Assembly: GCA_029834535.1 (NCBI GenBank)
Contig: JAQMWT010000457.1
Location: 58,558 to 122,557 of the forward strand
DNA: 64,000 nucleotides
Origin: Chrysophaeum taylorii
Lineage: Eukaryota > Sar > Pelagophyceae > Pelagomonadales > Pelagomonadaceae
Reading direction: 5' to 3'
Both the position numbers and the translations under genes were made by a program. Below the pieces are notes generated by a model that was given only the letters and a program-made list of their open reading frames with translations, had not been told where the DNA came from and did no database searches. Numbering within the stretch: position 1 is the stretch's first letter; each line of letters begins with the position of its first letter. Shown piece by piece: positions 1 to 9,916 of the stretch.

Positions 1-861
1 CTTTGGCGTGCCGGCGGCATCCAGGAAGAGACATCGGTGCTCTCGGAACTTTTCGGCGAGGGAGGATCCAATTCTGCGGTCGTAGACGTTGCTATGAAAC
101 CAGCGCTCGAGGTTGGCCGAGCTGAGGGGCATGTCGAGGGGCGCGGCAAGCGCGCAGGCCTTGTCGACGTCGAGGCCCTCGGCCAACGCGTTGACGACGA
201 TCGTACCCGAGTTGCTCCAGCCGATGGCGGCGAGCATCGAAGGTTCGAGGGACGCCCGAAGCTCGGAGACGGCGAGGGCGACGTCCTCGGTCGAGCCACG
301 GTAGGCCGAGAAGAATCGGGGTGATGTCACGGGGCTCTCGCCGCACGAGCGCATGTTGAGGACTGCCACGTGCGCGACGCCTCGCGCCTTGGCGTACGCA
401 CCCATCGTCCGTACGTAGGTGTCCTGCGACCCGCCGCCTAGCCCCGACAGGAGAAGCAGGCATCTCCCCCATTTCAATGGGGGGTGTTTGTTTTCTTCGT
501 CTTCCACGATCTCGACGCCGGAAATCGTCTCGTCGGAAATCGCGTCGAGCATGTCGAGGGCCAGCGTGCCGCCGTCGGGCGTCGCGAGCAGACGCCGGCG
601 GTACCGGCACCACGGCGCCGCCCGCGCCTTGGCGGCCCAGATGGTATGGACGTGCCCGTTTCGGAGGTATGTAGGCGCTTCGTACCACTTCGACCAAGTC
701 CGCAGCCCCGCCGGAACAAGTTCCGGCGACGCCGTGTACACACCCGCCACGCCGCGCCGCTTCTCCATCGTCTCCACGGTCCTTGTTGTTGTTGGTCGCG
801 GCATGGTCGGGGTCAAGGCGTAAACCGACACTACCACGACCGCTGCTGATAACGATAACAT
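1..861 (-). CDS. alpha/beta hydrolase, YheT/EMB8-like (3' end outside the window)
   Basis: The frame stays open from an ATG at 859-861 to the window edge, giving about 287 codons of an incomplete protein. Near residues 60-100 it has the family signature NGHVHTIWAA followed by LATPDGGTLALD. Next come LSGLGGGSQDTYVR (oxyanion region), SCGESPVTSPR and the nucleophile elbow GWSNSG, with Ser in a GxSxxG setting. These fit the AB-hydrolase-4 family (bacterial YheT, plant EMB8, animal ABHD1/3), which are lipid or ester hydrolases. The N-terminal stretch MLSLSAAVVVVSVYALTP looks like a signal peptide or membrane anchor. The Asp and His of the triad would lie beyond the edge. Family assignment is firm; the substrate is unknown. 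Confidence 0.85.
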   Translation of the reverse strand, partial: MLSLSAAVVVVSVYALTPTMPRPTTTRTVETMEKRRGVAGVYTASPELVPAGLRTWSKWYEAPTYLRNGHVHTIWAAKARAAPWCRYRRRLLATPDGGTLALDMLDAISDETISGVEIVEDEENKHPPLKWGRCLLLLSGLGGGSQDTYVRTMGAYAKARGVAHVAVLNMRSCGESPVTSPRFFSAYRGSTEDVALAVSELRASLEPSMLAAIGWSNSGTIVVNALAEGLDVDKACALAAPLDMPLSSANLERWFHSNVYDRRIGSSLAEKFREHRCLFLDAAGTPK

Positions 862-917
862 GGTGGTATGGGTGGAATGCTGACGTCACCCGGAAAGATT
901 GCTTTTAGGCCACGTCA

Positions 918-3176
918 TCATATACTTTCGGAGCGGGTAAGCCTGAACTGGACGTGCTGGGGTCGATGTCGTGCGGGCTTGGGCGGAGGCGCGTCGTCCT
1001 CGCGTGCGGGTTTGGGTGGAGGTGGCGTGTCGTCCTCGCTCTCGCCGTCGCACTCCGGAAGTTGCATGCCGACGAGGCCTGTCGTTTTGGGTGGCCGAGG
1101 TCTCTGCAGAACCTGTTTGGCCAGGGGGCCATAAATGTCCTCCTCCTGGAGACTGTAGAGGCTGGCACGACTATGGAGACTGCCGCCAAAGAGAGTGGTC
1201 ATCGTCACCTCGTTGGGGACCTCGTCCTGGGTGGTGGGTCCCTTGGCTTCCTCCGTGGTAGAAGAAGACGGAAGATGCGGTTTCCGGTGTCGTCTCCTCG
1301 CGCGCCGGTAGGCGGCGCAGACGCCGGCGAGGCAGCACGAGAGAATAAGTGCGGATCCCGCAAGGGCGACAGTGGCGACTTTGAGTGCAGCGGTGCTGCG
1401 CGAGTGGTCGTGGCCGCTGCTGCTTCTCGAGTCCTCGTCGTCCTTGTCGTCCTCGCCGTCCTCGTCGTCCTCGTCGTCCTCGTCGTCCTCGTCGTCCTCG
1501 TCGTCCTCGTCGTCGTCGTCGTCAATAGCCGAGCTCGCCGTCCGCGTCGAAGACGTCGGCGCTCGGCTCCGCGCGACGGATGGAGCGGTGGTCGCCTGGG
1601 GATCACCACCACCAGCAGTAGGGACCGAGACTGGCGCGCTCGTCGGCGACGGCACGAGCGACTGCGGGAGGCACCTGGACGCGTTGAACGCGCCGAATCG
1701 AACGTCGTAGACGGTCCCGCAAGCGTAGCCAGCCTCGTCGTCCCAGCGCGCGCCCACGGCGAGGCGATACGTCGCGTCGTCGGCCTGGAGGAAGAGTAGG
1801 CTCGATCCGAAGCGGTCGCGCGGATCCAACGCGGGCCCACCACCAACGCCGCCCGAGACTGTAGCCTCGACAGTCAGCTCGTAAGACGAGTCGGAGACGA
1901 CGGCGTCGTCGTGCTCCGACGAAATCCAGTCGATCGACAACACGGCGACCGCCCCGACATTGTCGTTCCCACCGAGGTCGTCACCGACGGCGAGCAGCAG
2001 CGTGGAGCCAACGCTCGCGCTCTCGAGCGACCACCCCACGTTGGTGCCGTGGCGGAAGAAGTCGGCGTCCGAATCGAGGCGAGAGTAAGCCCGAGTGTAA
2101 CCGTCCGGACGCATGAAGATGAGGTACACAGTGCCCGACTCCTCGTAACCCCACGAGCCCACGGCCAGATCCACTGCGCGGCGGGAGCGCGTAAATAAAT
2201 AGGTGGCGGCGCACACAAGACGAAGAAGAAGAAGAAGAAGAGAAGAAAATACGCGTACCCGTGCCGTCTCCGTCGAGGTCGCCGACGGCTGCCAGCGACG
2301 CGCCAAAGTACTCGCCCGCGCTGAGGTTCGGGAACGAGTCGTCGTCGTAGCCAGCGATTCGTCCGCACGACGACGGCAGACCGCTTCGCTCGAGGTAGCA
2401 GAGGTAGACACACCCGGCATCAACCTGATTGTCGCCGTCGTACATGTGAGCTCCGACGGCGACGTCGTCGACGCCGTCGCCGTCGAAATCCCCCAGCGAG
2501 GCGAGCGACGACCCGAACTCGTCCCAGTTCCCGAGTTGCATGAGTGGCTCGTGCGTGCCCGACGCGAGGGCGTACGCCTTGACCGACCCGTTGGCCGCCA
2601 GGAACAGCGTCACGAATCCGCCGCTATCTTGACGACCGGGCGTGTCTTTGCCTTGGACGCCGACGACGAGTTCCTACCGACGTAGTTAACCTCGAGTAAA
2701 GATACGCGTGCGCACTTTAACACCATCGCCGTCGAGGTCCGATATCGAGGCCAAGCTCGAGCCGAACTCGTCGCCCTTATTGAGCTCGAGCTCGTCGCGA
2801 GGCCATTGAGTCACGTTCTTGGCCGAACCGTCGTCGTTCCGCAGCACGATGAGCACGGCCCCCACGTTCTGGCTGCTGGCGTCTGCGCAAGGAGACGATG
2901 CACAAACAAATAAACAAACAAACAAACAAACAACCACTGCGGCGCACCGCTCGTGTAGCCGGGCATTCCAATCGCTATATCCACGACGCCGTCGCCATCA
3001 ATGTCCCCGAGCGAGGCCAGCGAGGCACCGATGTGTGCGTCTTCGGGGGTGTACGCGTGAAGCGCAGCGAGGGTCTCGTGGTCAAGGGCGCATTTCGGAT
3101 AGCGAGGTTCGGCGAGCGCAGGCAAGACCGCGAGGGACAAAATGATGCACTGCATTGGCACCACTTTTGGAGCCAC
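918..3176 (-). CDS. FG-GAP (integrin-alpha-like) repeat type I membrane protein, 4 exons
   Basis: Four exons (3176-2948, 2882-2716, 2673-2259, 2173-918) join in frame across GT-AG introns of 65, 42 and 85 nt, giving about 688 aa. The start gives a signal peptide (CIILSLAVLPALA). At least four FG-GAP units follow, each ending in a calcium-loop motif such as GDIDGDGVVDIAIG, SDLDGDGVKE, GDFDGDGVDDVAVG and GDLDGDGTVDLAVG. A Ser/Thr/Pro stretch leads to a long Asp/Glu tract, one transmembrane helix (VALAGSALILSCCLAGVCAA) and a cytoplasmic tail with Pro-Lys-Pro-Ala repeats. FG-GAP units build beta-propellers that bind ligands or calcium. The topology suggests an adhesion- or receptor-like surface protein; the ligand is unknown. 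An alternative ATG lies 7 codons downstream. Confidence 0.85.
1432..1523. repeat. coding microsatellite for an acidic tract
   Basis: A near-perfect run of CTCGTCGTC units. On the minus strand it encodes a repeated Glu-Asp-Asp tract in the FG-GAP protein just outside its membrane helix. It also creates long artificial frames on the other strand, for example a poly-Ser frame. Length variation is expected here. Confidence 0.85.
2902..2933. repeat. (AAAC)n microsatellite inside intron 1
   Basis: A CAAA tetranucleotide run lies entirely within the first intron of the FG-GAP gene (2883-2947). The same repeat recurs upstream of the gene at 3351-3379. Confidence 0.85.
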
Positions 3177-3686
3177 GCACCCAAATTGCCTCGCTGACCT
3201 GGCACACCAGAGATTTCCGGATTTCGGTAATTTCGTTTATAGAGCCTCTTAGGAATCCGATGAAATCTTGGAGGAAAAAAAAAGCTCGAGGCGGGGAAGC
3301 CCCGCGACGACTTGTTCTTTCTGGAACCAAGGGGATACCAATATTGCTGGAACAAACAAACAAACAAACAAACAAACAACACACTCTTGTCATTTCATTT
3401 CTTTTCTTTTCTGAGGAGTGTTCCTGCGTTGTTGCGCGAGCCGCTGGGGTGTGTTCGTTCACCCATATGGACGCGCCGTTCCGCGTGTATTCCGCTTTGG
3501 TGCGCGCCCACCTAGAGGAAAGGGCGCTCTCTTTCGAAAGCCGGCTTGGCTGACTGATTGATTGTTTACATATCCAAAGTCAGTCTCTGCGTGGATGTGG
3601 CGGCAGCGCGCCGCTGGTCCTTCCAGACCGCGCGAGAGATATAAGTTCCGTTGAATCTGAGAGGACGAAAAGTTCCGTTGAATCCG
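3177..3686. promoter_or_regulatory. divergent intergenic region between FG-GAP and methyltransferase genes
   Basis: No convincing gene is present. It contains the (CAAA)n run 3351-3379 and, at 3648-3685, an imperfect tandem repeat of AGTTCCGTTGAATC just before the methyltransferase ATG. Both flanking genes start outward, so it must hold both promoters. No TATA box was assigned. Confidence 0.5.
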
Positions 3687-4655
3687 ATGGTCTACAACGC
3701 CGTCTTGTTGTTTTTTTCGTTCTTTGCGGCGGCGCGCTGCGCGCGCCTGTACACAATGGAAGTGTGCGGGCACCAGGAGTTCACGCTCGAGAGCCTCGAG
3801 GCGGTGCTCGAGTCGCAGCGACAAGTTTGGGAACAGCTCGGGATCGACCGGCCGTGGTGGTCTGTCCTGTCTTCGTCAGAGTACGACGACAAGTCAGCCC
3901 TCGACGACCGCCAGGCGCTCGAATTTTACGCGACGGGCGAGGAGGAGGTGCGTCGCGCGCTCGAAGCCGTCGACCGCGCGGTGGCGTCTCGGGCGCGCGC
4001 TGCCTATTTGCCGTGGGGAGGTGGGGGGTTTGGATCTGTCGCGCTCGACTTTGGCTGCGGCGTCGGCCGCCTCGCCAACGCACTCGCACGCCGCTTCTTC
4101 ACGGTTCTCTGCGTCGACCATTCGGCGCGCCACCTCGATGCGAGCAGGGCGACGGTATCGCGTCTATTCCCGCGCCGCGCGGCGCGCGTCGTCCCCGTGC
4201 CGACGACTGCCGCCGCTTCCGAGCTCGCTGGCCACCTGCCGTCTGCAGCGCGACCCGAATTCGTGCTCTCGCTGCTGTCGCTCCAGCACATGATCCCGCA
4301 GCTCCAGGTCGCGGCTGTCGAGCATCTCTGTGACGCGCTCGCCGATGGAGGCCTCGGCTACGTCCAGCTCCTGACGGGGTACTCCCCGGCGCCCTTCATC
4401 GACGCCCACTGCGATCCCGCGCGAGCCGTCCTGGAACCGGGCATGCAACTCCACTACCTCCCGCTCGATGAGGTCGTGGGACATCTCGCCGCTCGCGGTT
4501 GCCGCGCGCTCGGAGTTGAGCGCTGCGATCGATTTGTCTCCATACCCGAGCGGAACTCGACTTCGCATTGTGTCGTATTCGCCAAAAGCGGGGACGACCC
4601 CACGATTTTTTATCATGACCTAGAGAGCCTTCGCGTTAAAAACCCTCGCTTATAA
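3687..4655 (+). CDS. SAM-dependent methyltransferase, class I, putative secreted/lumenal
   Basis: A 322-aa protein. The chosen ATG at 3687 begins a clear signal peptide (MVYNAVLLFFSFFAAARC); an earlier start at 3651 would bury it. SAM-binding motif I is ALDFGCGVGRLANALA at about residues 110-125, followed by an acidic residue after the next strand (VLCVDHSARHLD, motif II) and LLSLQHM in the motif IV region. The fold is class I Rossmann. The substrate cannot be read from sequence. The signal peptide suggests entry to the ER or, in this lineage, plastid-directed traffic, but no ASAFAP-like motif is obvious. Confidence 0.75.
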   Translation: MVYNAVLLFFSFFAAARCARLYTMEVCGHQEFTLESLEAVLESQRQVWEQLGIDRPWWSVLSSSEYDDKSALDDRQALEFYATGEEEVRRALEAVDRAVASRARAAYLPWGGGGFGSVALDFGCGVGRLANALARRFFTVLCVDHSARHLDASRATVSRLFPRRAARVVPVPTTAAASELAGHLPSAARPEFVLSLLSLQHMIPQLQVAAVEHLCDALADGGLGYVQLLTGYSPAPFIDAHCDPARAVLEPGMQLHYLPLDEVVGHLAARGCRALGVERCDRFVSIPERNSTSHCVVFAKSGDDPTIFYHDLESLRVKNPRL

Positions 4656-5095
4656 TCTCTCCCTGTGAACAGCAGCAGCCGATATCGATCTTGGAAAACA
4701 GCCAACGGCGGAAGAGCACCCAAAGACGAGGTTGCATTATTATTACTCTGATAATGCTACCCAAATCAGTCGTAAGTAAATTGATGCAAAGTCAACCACG
4801 GACGCGCTCGTCCTTCAAAATCGGCGCCTGCCTGCCTGCCTGCCTGCCTGTCTCATACGGTCGTCGCTAGCGTGATATAAGATATCGAGGTCAACCCGCA
4901 AAAAAAAGTGCCGGCGGATACTTATTAAAGGCGCGCAAGATAGGCGCAGTGAGCGAAACTTTGCGGTGGTGGTGGTATTATCGATCGCAGAAGAAGAGGT
5001 GCGGCTCGGCCAAGAATAGCTTGAGGGATTATATGCGGGAGGGGCGACGACGTAGTAGTAGAGTTGGTTGCGTTGTGAATTGCGGTGGAGGGGTT
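4656..5095. other. intergenic stretch, no gene recognised
   Basis: Contains short simple repeats, including a CCTG run (4828-4850), and no convincing coding frame. A 177-codon minus frame covering 4815-5348 contains a poly-His artefact of the ATG microsatellite and low-complexity text, so I do not accept it. Confidence 0.4.
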
Positions 5096-5276
5096 TTAAT
5101 ATTGAGTTCTGATGACGACCGTGATCGTCGCGCACACGCACAGGAAAACAAAAGTCGTCGCCGCCAATGGCACGAAGAAGAGCGCCCGTCTTGTCGTGCG
5201 TGTCAAGGTGAGATTTGGAGGAGCAACGACAAAGAGTTTGGGTAGGCCGGTTCTGGCGTAGGAGCAATCGTTGAAC

Positions 5277-5278
<2 letters not shown>
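5096..5278 (-). CDS. possible small tail-anchored membrane protein, 60 aa
   Basis: The frame opens with ATG at the edge of an (ATG)n microsatellite. It encodes a short polar N-terminus and one strongly hydrophobic C-terminal helix (ALFFVPLAATTFVFLCVCATITVV). The size and single tail helix resemble small organelle or ER proteins, but there is no recognisable family. Codon use partly resembles neighbours. It could equally be a chance frame. Confidence 0.3.
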
Positions 5279-5308
<30 letters not shown>

Positions 5309-5309
5309 C
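5277..5309. repeat. (ATG)n/(ATC)n microsatellite
   Basis: About eleven uninterrupted ATG triplets on the plus strand. Confidence 0.9.
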
Positions 5310-5954
5310 TAGTGCGGCGGCAGGCACGCCGTCATCCGAGGAGGGCACAGAGGAATTTATTTGAGATAGGTTTTTTAAAGGTCTCGGTCGTCTGCTGAGA
5401 TGCGGGGTGTGAGCGCGAGCACGCAGGGCCTCCCTCTAGAGAGAGAGAGAGAGAGAGAGCCGCCGGAGCGGACTTCTCCTCCCGCCAAAAAGGTGCATGC
5501 AGAGAAGCGAATTGCTGCAACTTCATAGAGTACTACGTAATACAACCGTCAGCACAGATTTTGAGTAAAAATTGTATGTATGTCGGTTTTTGGTATATAT
5601 ATCATTTAGAATCGTCAAGTTTTAAAAAGAGGTTCGAAGAATCGATCGGTGCCCCAACACCACAGCATCTGGGGGAAAAGACCGAAGCCGCCACCACACA
5701 CCACCGATTTTTCGACACCGCGTCGTCGTTTCGTTGCTTATTAGTAAATAGAAGTTGTTTGCTGGTCCCCGAGCCGCGGAGGAGTTTGTCCAGAGGGAGT
5801 CGTGCGAGTCCTCGCTCGCCCGGAGGAGTTTGTCCGTCCCGAGGGAGTCGTGCGAGTCCGCGAGCATGATGTGGCTCGAGGAACCAAAAAACAAGAAGAG
5901 GAAGAAGAAAGGCGCAGGAGGGGGGAAAAAAAACACACACAACCAAAGCGGGAG
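5310..5954. other. intergenic stretch with simple repeats
   Basis: Holds a (GA)n run near 5440-5459 and an imperfect duplication around 5770-5870 (units sharing GGAGGAGTTTGTCC and GGGAGTCGTGCGAGTCC). No coding frame is credible. It includes the 3' flank of the minus-strand membrane protein gene. Confidence 0.4.
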
Positions 5955-6671
5955 CTAGTCGTGGCAGAGTTTGTCGATATAGACGCCAACTGCGATGTGG
6001 GTGATGGCCGCCGTAGTCCAGGCGATGTACCAGTGGCGCTTGGGTCGCTTGAGGTAAACGTGGTCGAGGCGGAGGCTGCCGCCGACTCGGAGAGCCCACA
6101 AGAGGTGGAAGGCAAGCCCCGCGAAGGGGAGGGGAACAACGGAGGTCCAGCCGCAGGTGTCGGCGCGTCGAGTCTTGTCGAGTTTAAGAAACCAAAGCGT
6201 GAGAAACGCGGGCGGGACGAAGTGCCCCAAGGTGTTCATGAAGTGAAACCAGAGCAACGAATAGTCGAGTCGTTTGGCGAGCTCGGAAAAGTAGCCGGGA
6301 TGAAAGAGAGCACAGACGTTGAAACTGGTAAAAATCGCCCAGGAGTTGACGACGAGAAAAGGAAGGAGGTGGGGAATGCAGGAGGAGCGGATAGCACGGT
6401 CGGCGACTTGCGCGAGGACGATGGTCCAATTCCATAAGGTGTATGTCGAGGAGATGAAGCGGGGTCCGCCGCACATGAGGAAGACGAGGCCGGCAACGGT
6501 GCAGACCCATGGTTCGCGGACGCAGCCGACGCCGAGGCCCAAGGTGCCAACGAGCGTTGGGAGCGCCAGGTCGCGCAGCCTGATGGAGGGCTTCTGGGGG
6601 TCCTCGCGCAGCGCGACCCCGACGTCGATTGTGCCGACGAAGGACAGGGAGTGCGGAATCCTGGCCGCCAT
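5955..6671 (-). CDS. multi-pass membrane protein, unknown function
   Basis: 238 aa with about six hydrophobic segments (for example LVGTLGLGVGCV, VAGLVFLMCGG, HLLPFLVVNSWAIFTSF, FVPPAFLTLWFL, FAGLAFHLLWAL, AAITHIAVGVYI). Scattered His, Asn and Trp residues near helix ends (LWFHFMNTLGHFVPP) could be functional. Size and layout recall the FAR-17a/AIG1 hydrolase family, but I cannot confirm its Thr/His pair, so the family is left open. It starts head-to-head with the NAMPT gene, 207 nt apart. Confidence 0.7.
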   Translation of the reverse strand: MAARIPHSLSFVGTIDVGVALREDPQKPSIRLRDLALPTLVGTLGLGVGCVREPWVCTVAGLVFLMCGGPRFISSTYTLWNWTIVLAQVADRAIRSSCIPHLLPFLVVNSWAIFTSFNVCALFHPGYFSELAKRLDYSLLWFHFMNTLGHFVPPAFLTLWFLKLDKTRRADTCGWTSVVPLPFAGLAFHLLWALRVGGSLRLDHVYLKRPKRHWYIAWTTAAITHIAVGVYIDKLCHD

Positions 6672-6878
6672 ATGATGAGAGTTGGTGTTGTGAGGTCGAC
6701 GTCGACAGACGTTGCGGGGAAATTCTCAGAAGAGGGTAAGGATCAAAAAAAAATCTCATGGGTGGTGGTGGGTGGTGGTGGTGGTGGTTTCAAAAATCTT
6801 TTCATCAAAAAGAGTTCTGTGGGTGTCGTGGTGGCTCGCTTCTCTTCTCCAAAAAAAAAACACCAAAAAAAGGATAGG

Positions 6879-8351
6879 ATGATGATGAATGGGCACAAGT
6901 CGTCGTCGTCGTCTGGGCTGGAGAACTTCTTGCTGTTGACGGACTCGTACAAGGTGAGCCACTGGGGTCAGTATCCGGCGAAGACGTCGGTCGTGTTCTC
7001 GTACTTTGAGTCGCGCGGGGGTGTGTACGACGAGACGGTGTTTTTTGGGCTCCAGTATCTTTTGAAAAAATACTTTTTGGGCGAGGTGGTGACCATGGAG
7101 AAGATCGCCGAGGCCGAGGCCTTTTACACCAAGCACTTTCCCCCGGGATTCACGTTCAACCGAGCTGGTTGGGAGCGGATCGTCACGGTGCACGGCGGCA
7201 AGCTTCCTCTCTTGATCAGGGCCGTCCCCGAGGGCACCGTGGTGCCGGTCAAGAACGTGTTGATGACCATCGAGAACACGGATCCCGAGTGCTACTGGCT
7301 CACGAACTTCGTCGAAACGCTGCTGGTGCAAGTGTGGTATCCGATGACCGTCGCGACGCATTCGCGCGAGCAGAAGAAGGTCATCGCCGCTTACCTTCGC
7401 GCGACCAGCGACGACGCGGGGGGACTCGGGTTCAAGCTCCACGATTTTGGGTTCCGCGGGGTCTCGTCGGTGGAAACGGCGGGAATTGGCGCGGCGGCTC
7501 ACCTCGTCAATTTCATGGGCACCGATACGATCGCCGGCCCCGTTGTCGCCAGCGAGTACTATAACCACGCCGAGGTCGCCGGCTTCTCGATTCCGGCCTC
7601 GGAGCACTCGACGATCACCTCCTGGGGCAAGGAGGCGGAGGTCGATGCGATGCGCAACATGCTCGACATCTATCCCACGGGCCTCGTCGCGTGCGTCTCG
7701 GACTCGTTCGACGTCTTCAAGGCCTGCGCCGACTATTGGGGCACGGAGCTCAAGGACAAGATTCTCTCGCGCGACGGTTGTTTGGTCGTACGCCCTGATT
7801 CCGGCGATCCTCCGACCACGGCCGTCAAGATTCTCGAGATCCTCGGCGACAAGCTCGGTAAGTCTAAGAACTCGAAGGGTTTCTGGATCCTCGATCCCCA
7901 CGTGAGGATCATCTGGGGCGACGGCATCGACTACGACACGCTCTGCGGCGTCCTCGGCTACATGATGGCTGAGGGCTGGTCGGCCGACAACATCGCCTTT
8001 GGCTCGGGCGGTGGTCTCCTCCAGAAGCTCAATCGCGACACCCAGAAGTGCGCCTTCAAGTGCAGCGCCGCCGTCGTCGACGGCGAGCTCCGCGACGTCT
8101 TCAAGGATCCCATCACCGATAAGGGCAAAGTCTCCAAGAAGGGCCGCCTCGCCCTCGTCAAGGATGAGGATGGTAAATCTTCCTCCTACAAGACCCTCAC
8201 CTCACTCGCCGGACCCCACCCCGACGACGTCCTGGTCGACATCTTCCGTGACGGCGACCTCCTCGTCGACGTTACCTTCTCCCAAGTCCGCGACCGCGCC
8301 GCCCTCCCGCCGCTCGAGACCCTCCCGCTCGTCAAGCCGCGCGCCGGGTGA
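6879..8351 (+). CDS. NAMPT: nicotinamide phosphoribosyltransferase
   Basis: A 490-aa protein, the same length as animal NAMPT. It converts nicotinamide and PRPP to NMN, the rate-limiting NAD salvage step. Visible signatures are LLTDSYKVSHWGQYP near the N-terminus, FKLHDFGFRG, IPASEHSTI containing the catalytic His, and VVRPDSGDP with the phosphoribosyl-binding Arg and Asp. The AFGSGGGLLQ glycine loop and CAFKCSAA follow. The ATG at 6879 is the first of three tandem ATG codons and gives the usual NAMPT N-terminus; the longer open frame upstream is low-complexity. No targeting peptide is seen, so the protein is probably cytosolic. Confidence 0.95.
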   Translation: MMMNGHKSSSSSGLENFLLLTDSYKVSHWGQYPAKTSVVFSYFESRGGVYDETVFFGLQYLLKKYFLGEVVTMEKIAEAEAFYTKHFPPGFTFNRAGWERIVTVHGGKLPLLIRAVPEGTVVPVKNVLMTIENTDPECYWLTNFVETLLVQVWYPMTVATHSREQKKVIAAYLRATSDDAGGLGFKLHDFGFRGVSSVETAGIGAAAHLVNFMGTDTIAGPVVASEYYNHAEVAGFSIPASEHSTITSWGKEAEVDAMRNMLDIYPTGLVACVSDSFDVFKACADYWGTELKDKILSRDGCLVVRPDSGDPPTTAVKILEILGDKLGKSKNSKGFWILDPHVRIIWGDGIDYDTLCGVLGYMMAEGWSADNIAFGSGGGLLQKLNRDTQKCAFKCSAAVVDGELRDVFKDPITDKGKVSKKGRLALVKDEDGKSSSYKTLTSLAGPHPDDVLVDIFRDGDLLVDVTFSQVRDRAALPPLETLPLVKPRAG

Positions 8352-8507
8352 GGGGCCTTTCTTGGCTTGATTTGACAACCGCGCACGCACACCACCACCA
8401 CCAAGGAGACACCAGACGTGTGGACGTCCTTCTCCGTCCGTCCGTTGCGTTCAAACGACTTCTTTGCTCCATCCTGTTTGACCCCCCCTTGTGATTAATT
8501 GCAATCT

Positions 8508-9587
8508 ATGGCATCGGCAGTTTTGGTCTTCGCCGCTAACGACACCGCCCGTTACTTTTCTGTGTTGGAGGCCTGGAACAGAACCTGGGTGATCGCGAAG
8601 CGCGAGCACCGGAAGGAGTCCCACAAGGCCTGGGACTACCTCGTGTTGTGGGAATGCGAGGGTTCTTCGGTTGCCGCGTGCGACGACTCGGTCGCCCTCA
8701 CCGACTGGCGCAGCTTGAGCGAGAGCAACGCGGCCCACAACGCGGCGTGGTTTGTACACAACGGAGAGATGTGGGGCTTGGGAGGGCGCGACGACCCGCA
8801 CCGCCACGCGCGAACGGGCGTCGCGTACCTAGCGAGGTTTGGGTCGCCCGACGCCGCGTACCGGCGCGCTCGCGAGGCCAGCAGCTCGGGCTCCCCACAC
8901 CATCACGCCGGCCGCGCGCTCCCGCCGGCGTTCCGCGGATCCCACGACGGCTGTGTCGAAAGACGACCTTCCTTCCAGTGGTGCGAGTTCGACGGTCGAT
9001 TCAGCGTCGCGCGTCTCGGAGAAAACGATTGGTTCGTCTACGCGCGCGCGAATCTCGTTTCAGAGGCGACGCGCGACCACTTCGGGGGTCGCCACGTCCA
9101 GGTGGCGACCTTCGACCCGGGCGGCCACGTCGGCCGCTTCGAGTTGGTCCGTTTTGTTGGATACCCCGATAACCCTTCGACGAACGACAACGTTTACTTC
9201 GCCGCCGTTAATTCTAATCCCGCGGACCCCACGTCGCTTTTGGCCTTGGTTCCCGTCGCGGCGACGACCATCGACCCCTGTGTCGCCATGGCCGTCTCCC
9301 ACGACGGCGTCCGCTTCTCGCGCCTCGAGCCCGTCTTCAAATCGAGACGCGCCAGAGATGGACGCACCACCGATCATCCCGCAGACGGCCTCCTTTTGCG
9401 GGACGACGCGGTCTTCTTTTTCATCCACACCAACGTCCCCGACATCGCCAACAGCACACCCGCCGCCCTCCTCCGCTTCTCGATACCCCTCGCCTTCCTC
9501 AAAAACTACACCGCCCGCGCCCTCGCCCAACTTCGCCGCCACGACTATCACCACCACCACCGCCCGGATAGGCTGTTTTTACCTTAG
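8508..9587 (+). CDS. five-bladed beta-propeller, glycosidase-like protein (hypothetical)
   Basis: 359 aa starting at ATG 8508, the first ATG of the frame. Repeating Trp/Asp/Gly-rich segments (WFVHNGEMWGLGG, WFVYARANLV, HVQVATFDPGG, VYFAAVNSNP, AMAVSHDGVRFSRLEPVF) are reminiscent of the five-bladed propeller superfamily of GH32/43/68. I see no definitive catalytic triad, and there is no signal peptide. Its stop codon overlaps that of the convergent gene downstream by 3 nt. The function is inferred from fold-like patterns only. Confidence 0.65.
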   Translation: MASAVLVFAANDTARYFSVLEAWNRTWVIAKREHRKESHKAWDYLVLWECEGSSVAACDDSVALTDWRSLSESNAAHNAAWFVHNGEMWGLGGRDDPHRHARTGVAYLARFGSPDAAYRRAREASSSGSPHHHAGRALPPAFRGSHDGCVERRPSFQWCEFDGRFSVARLGENDWFVYARANLVSEATRDHFGGRHVQVATFDPGGHVGRFELVRFVGYPDNPSTNDNVYFAAVNSNPADPTSLLALVPVAATTIDPCVAMAVSHDGVRFSRLEPVFKSRRARDGRTTDHPADGLLLRDDAVFFFIHTNVPDIANSTPAALLRFSIPLAFLKNYTARALAQLRRHDYHHHHRPDRLFLP

Positions 9588-9916
9588 CTCTTGGTCACCA
9601 GGTGTTGTTGGGCAATGGTGTCGTCCTCGCCGAAGATGCTGCTCGAGGCGTTGGCCTCGATGGTCCGTTGCGCCCACGCATCAAACGACGACTCATCGTC
9701 CGTCGAAGTTGTCGTCGACTTTTTCTCCGGCGTCTGCTCCACCACCTCCAGCCCGAACTGGACCGCGAGCTCCTGGACGGTCGCCACCAGCGTCGTGAAC
9801 GGCACGCCGGCGATGCGCGCCACGAGCTTCACGTCCGCGACGAGGCCCGCGCCGGTCGGAACCTGGTCGACGGCATCGAGCAACTTGCTGACGGTCTCGG
9901 TAATCTTGGCCGCCAT
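9584..9916 (-). CDS. small unknown protein, 110 aa
   Basis: ATG at 9914-9916. The N-terminal 65 residues read as amphipathic helices (KLLDAVDQVPTGAGLVADVKLVARIAG). A Ser/Thr/Asp linker and an acidic C-terminus follow. No family recognised. Base composition and codon use match neighbouring real genes. The stop (9584-9586) overlaps the stop of the convergent propeller-like gene. Confidence 0.6.
   Translation of the reverse strand: MAAKITETVSKLLDAVDQVPTGAGLVADVKLVARIAGVPFTTLVATVQELAVQFGLEVVEQTPEKKSTTTSTDDESSFDAWAQRTIEANASSSIFGEDDTIAQQHLVTKS

Noticed and set aside
954-1799. 281-codon plus-strand frame with Val/Leu repeats
   Set aside because: Antisense translation of the acidic microsatellite in the FG-GAP gene.
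4815-5348. 177-codon minus frame with ten His residues
   Set aside because: The His run is a translated ATG microsatellite and the rest is low-complexity without a domain.
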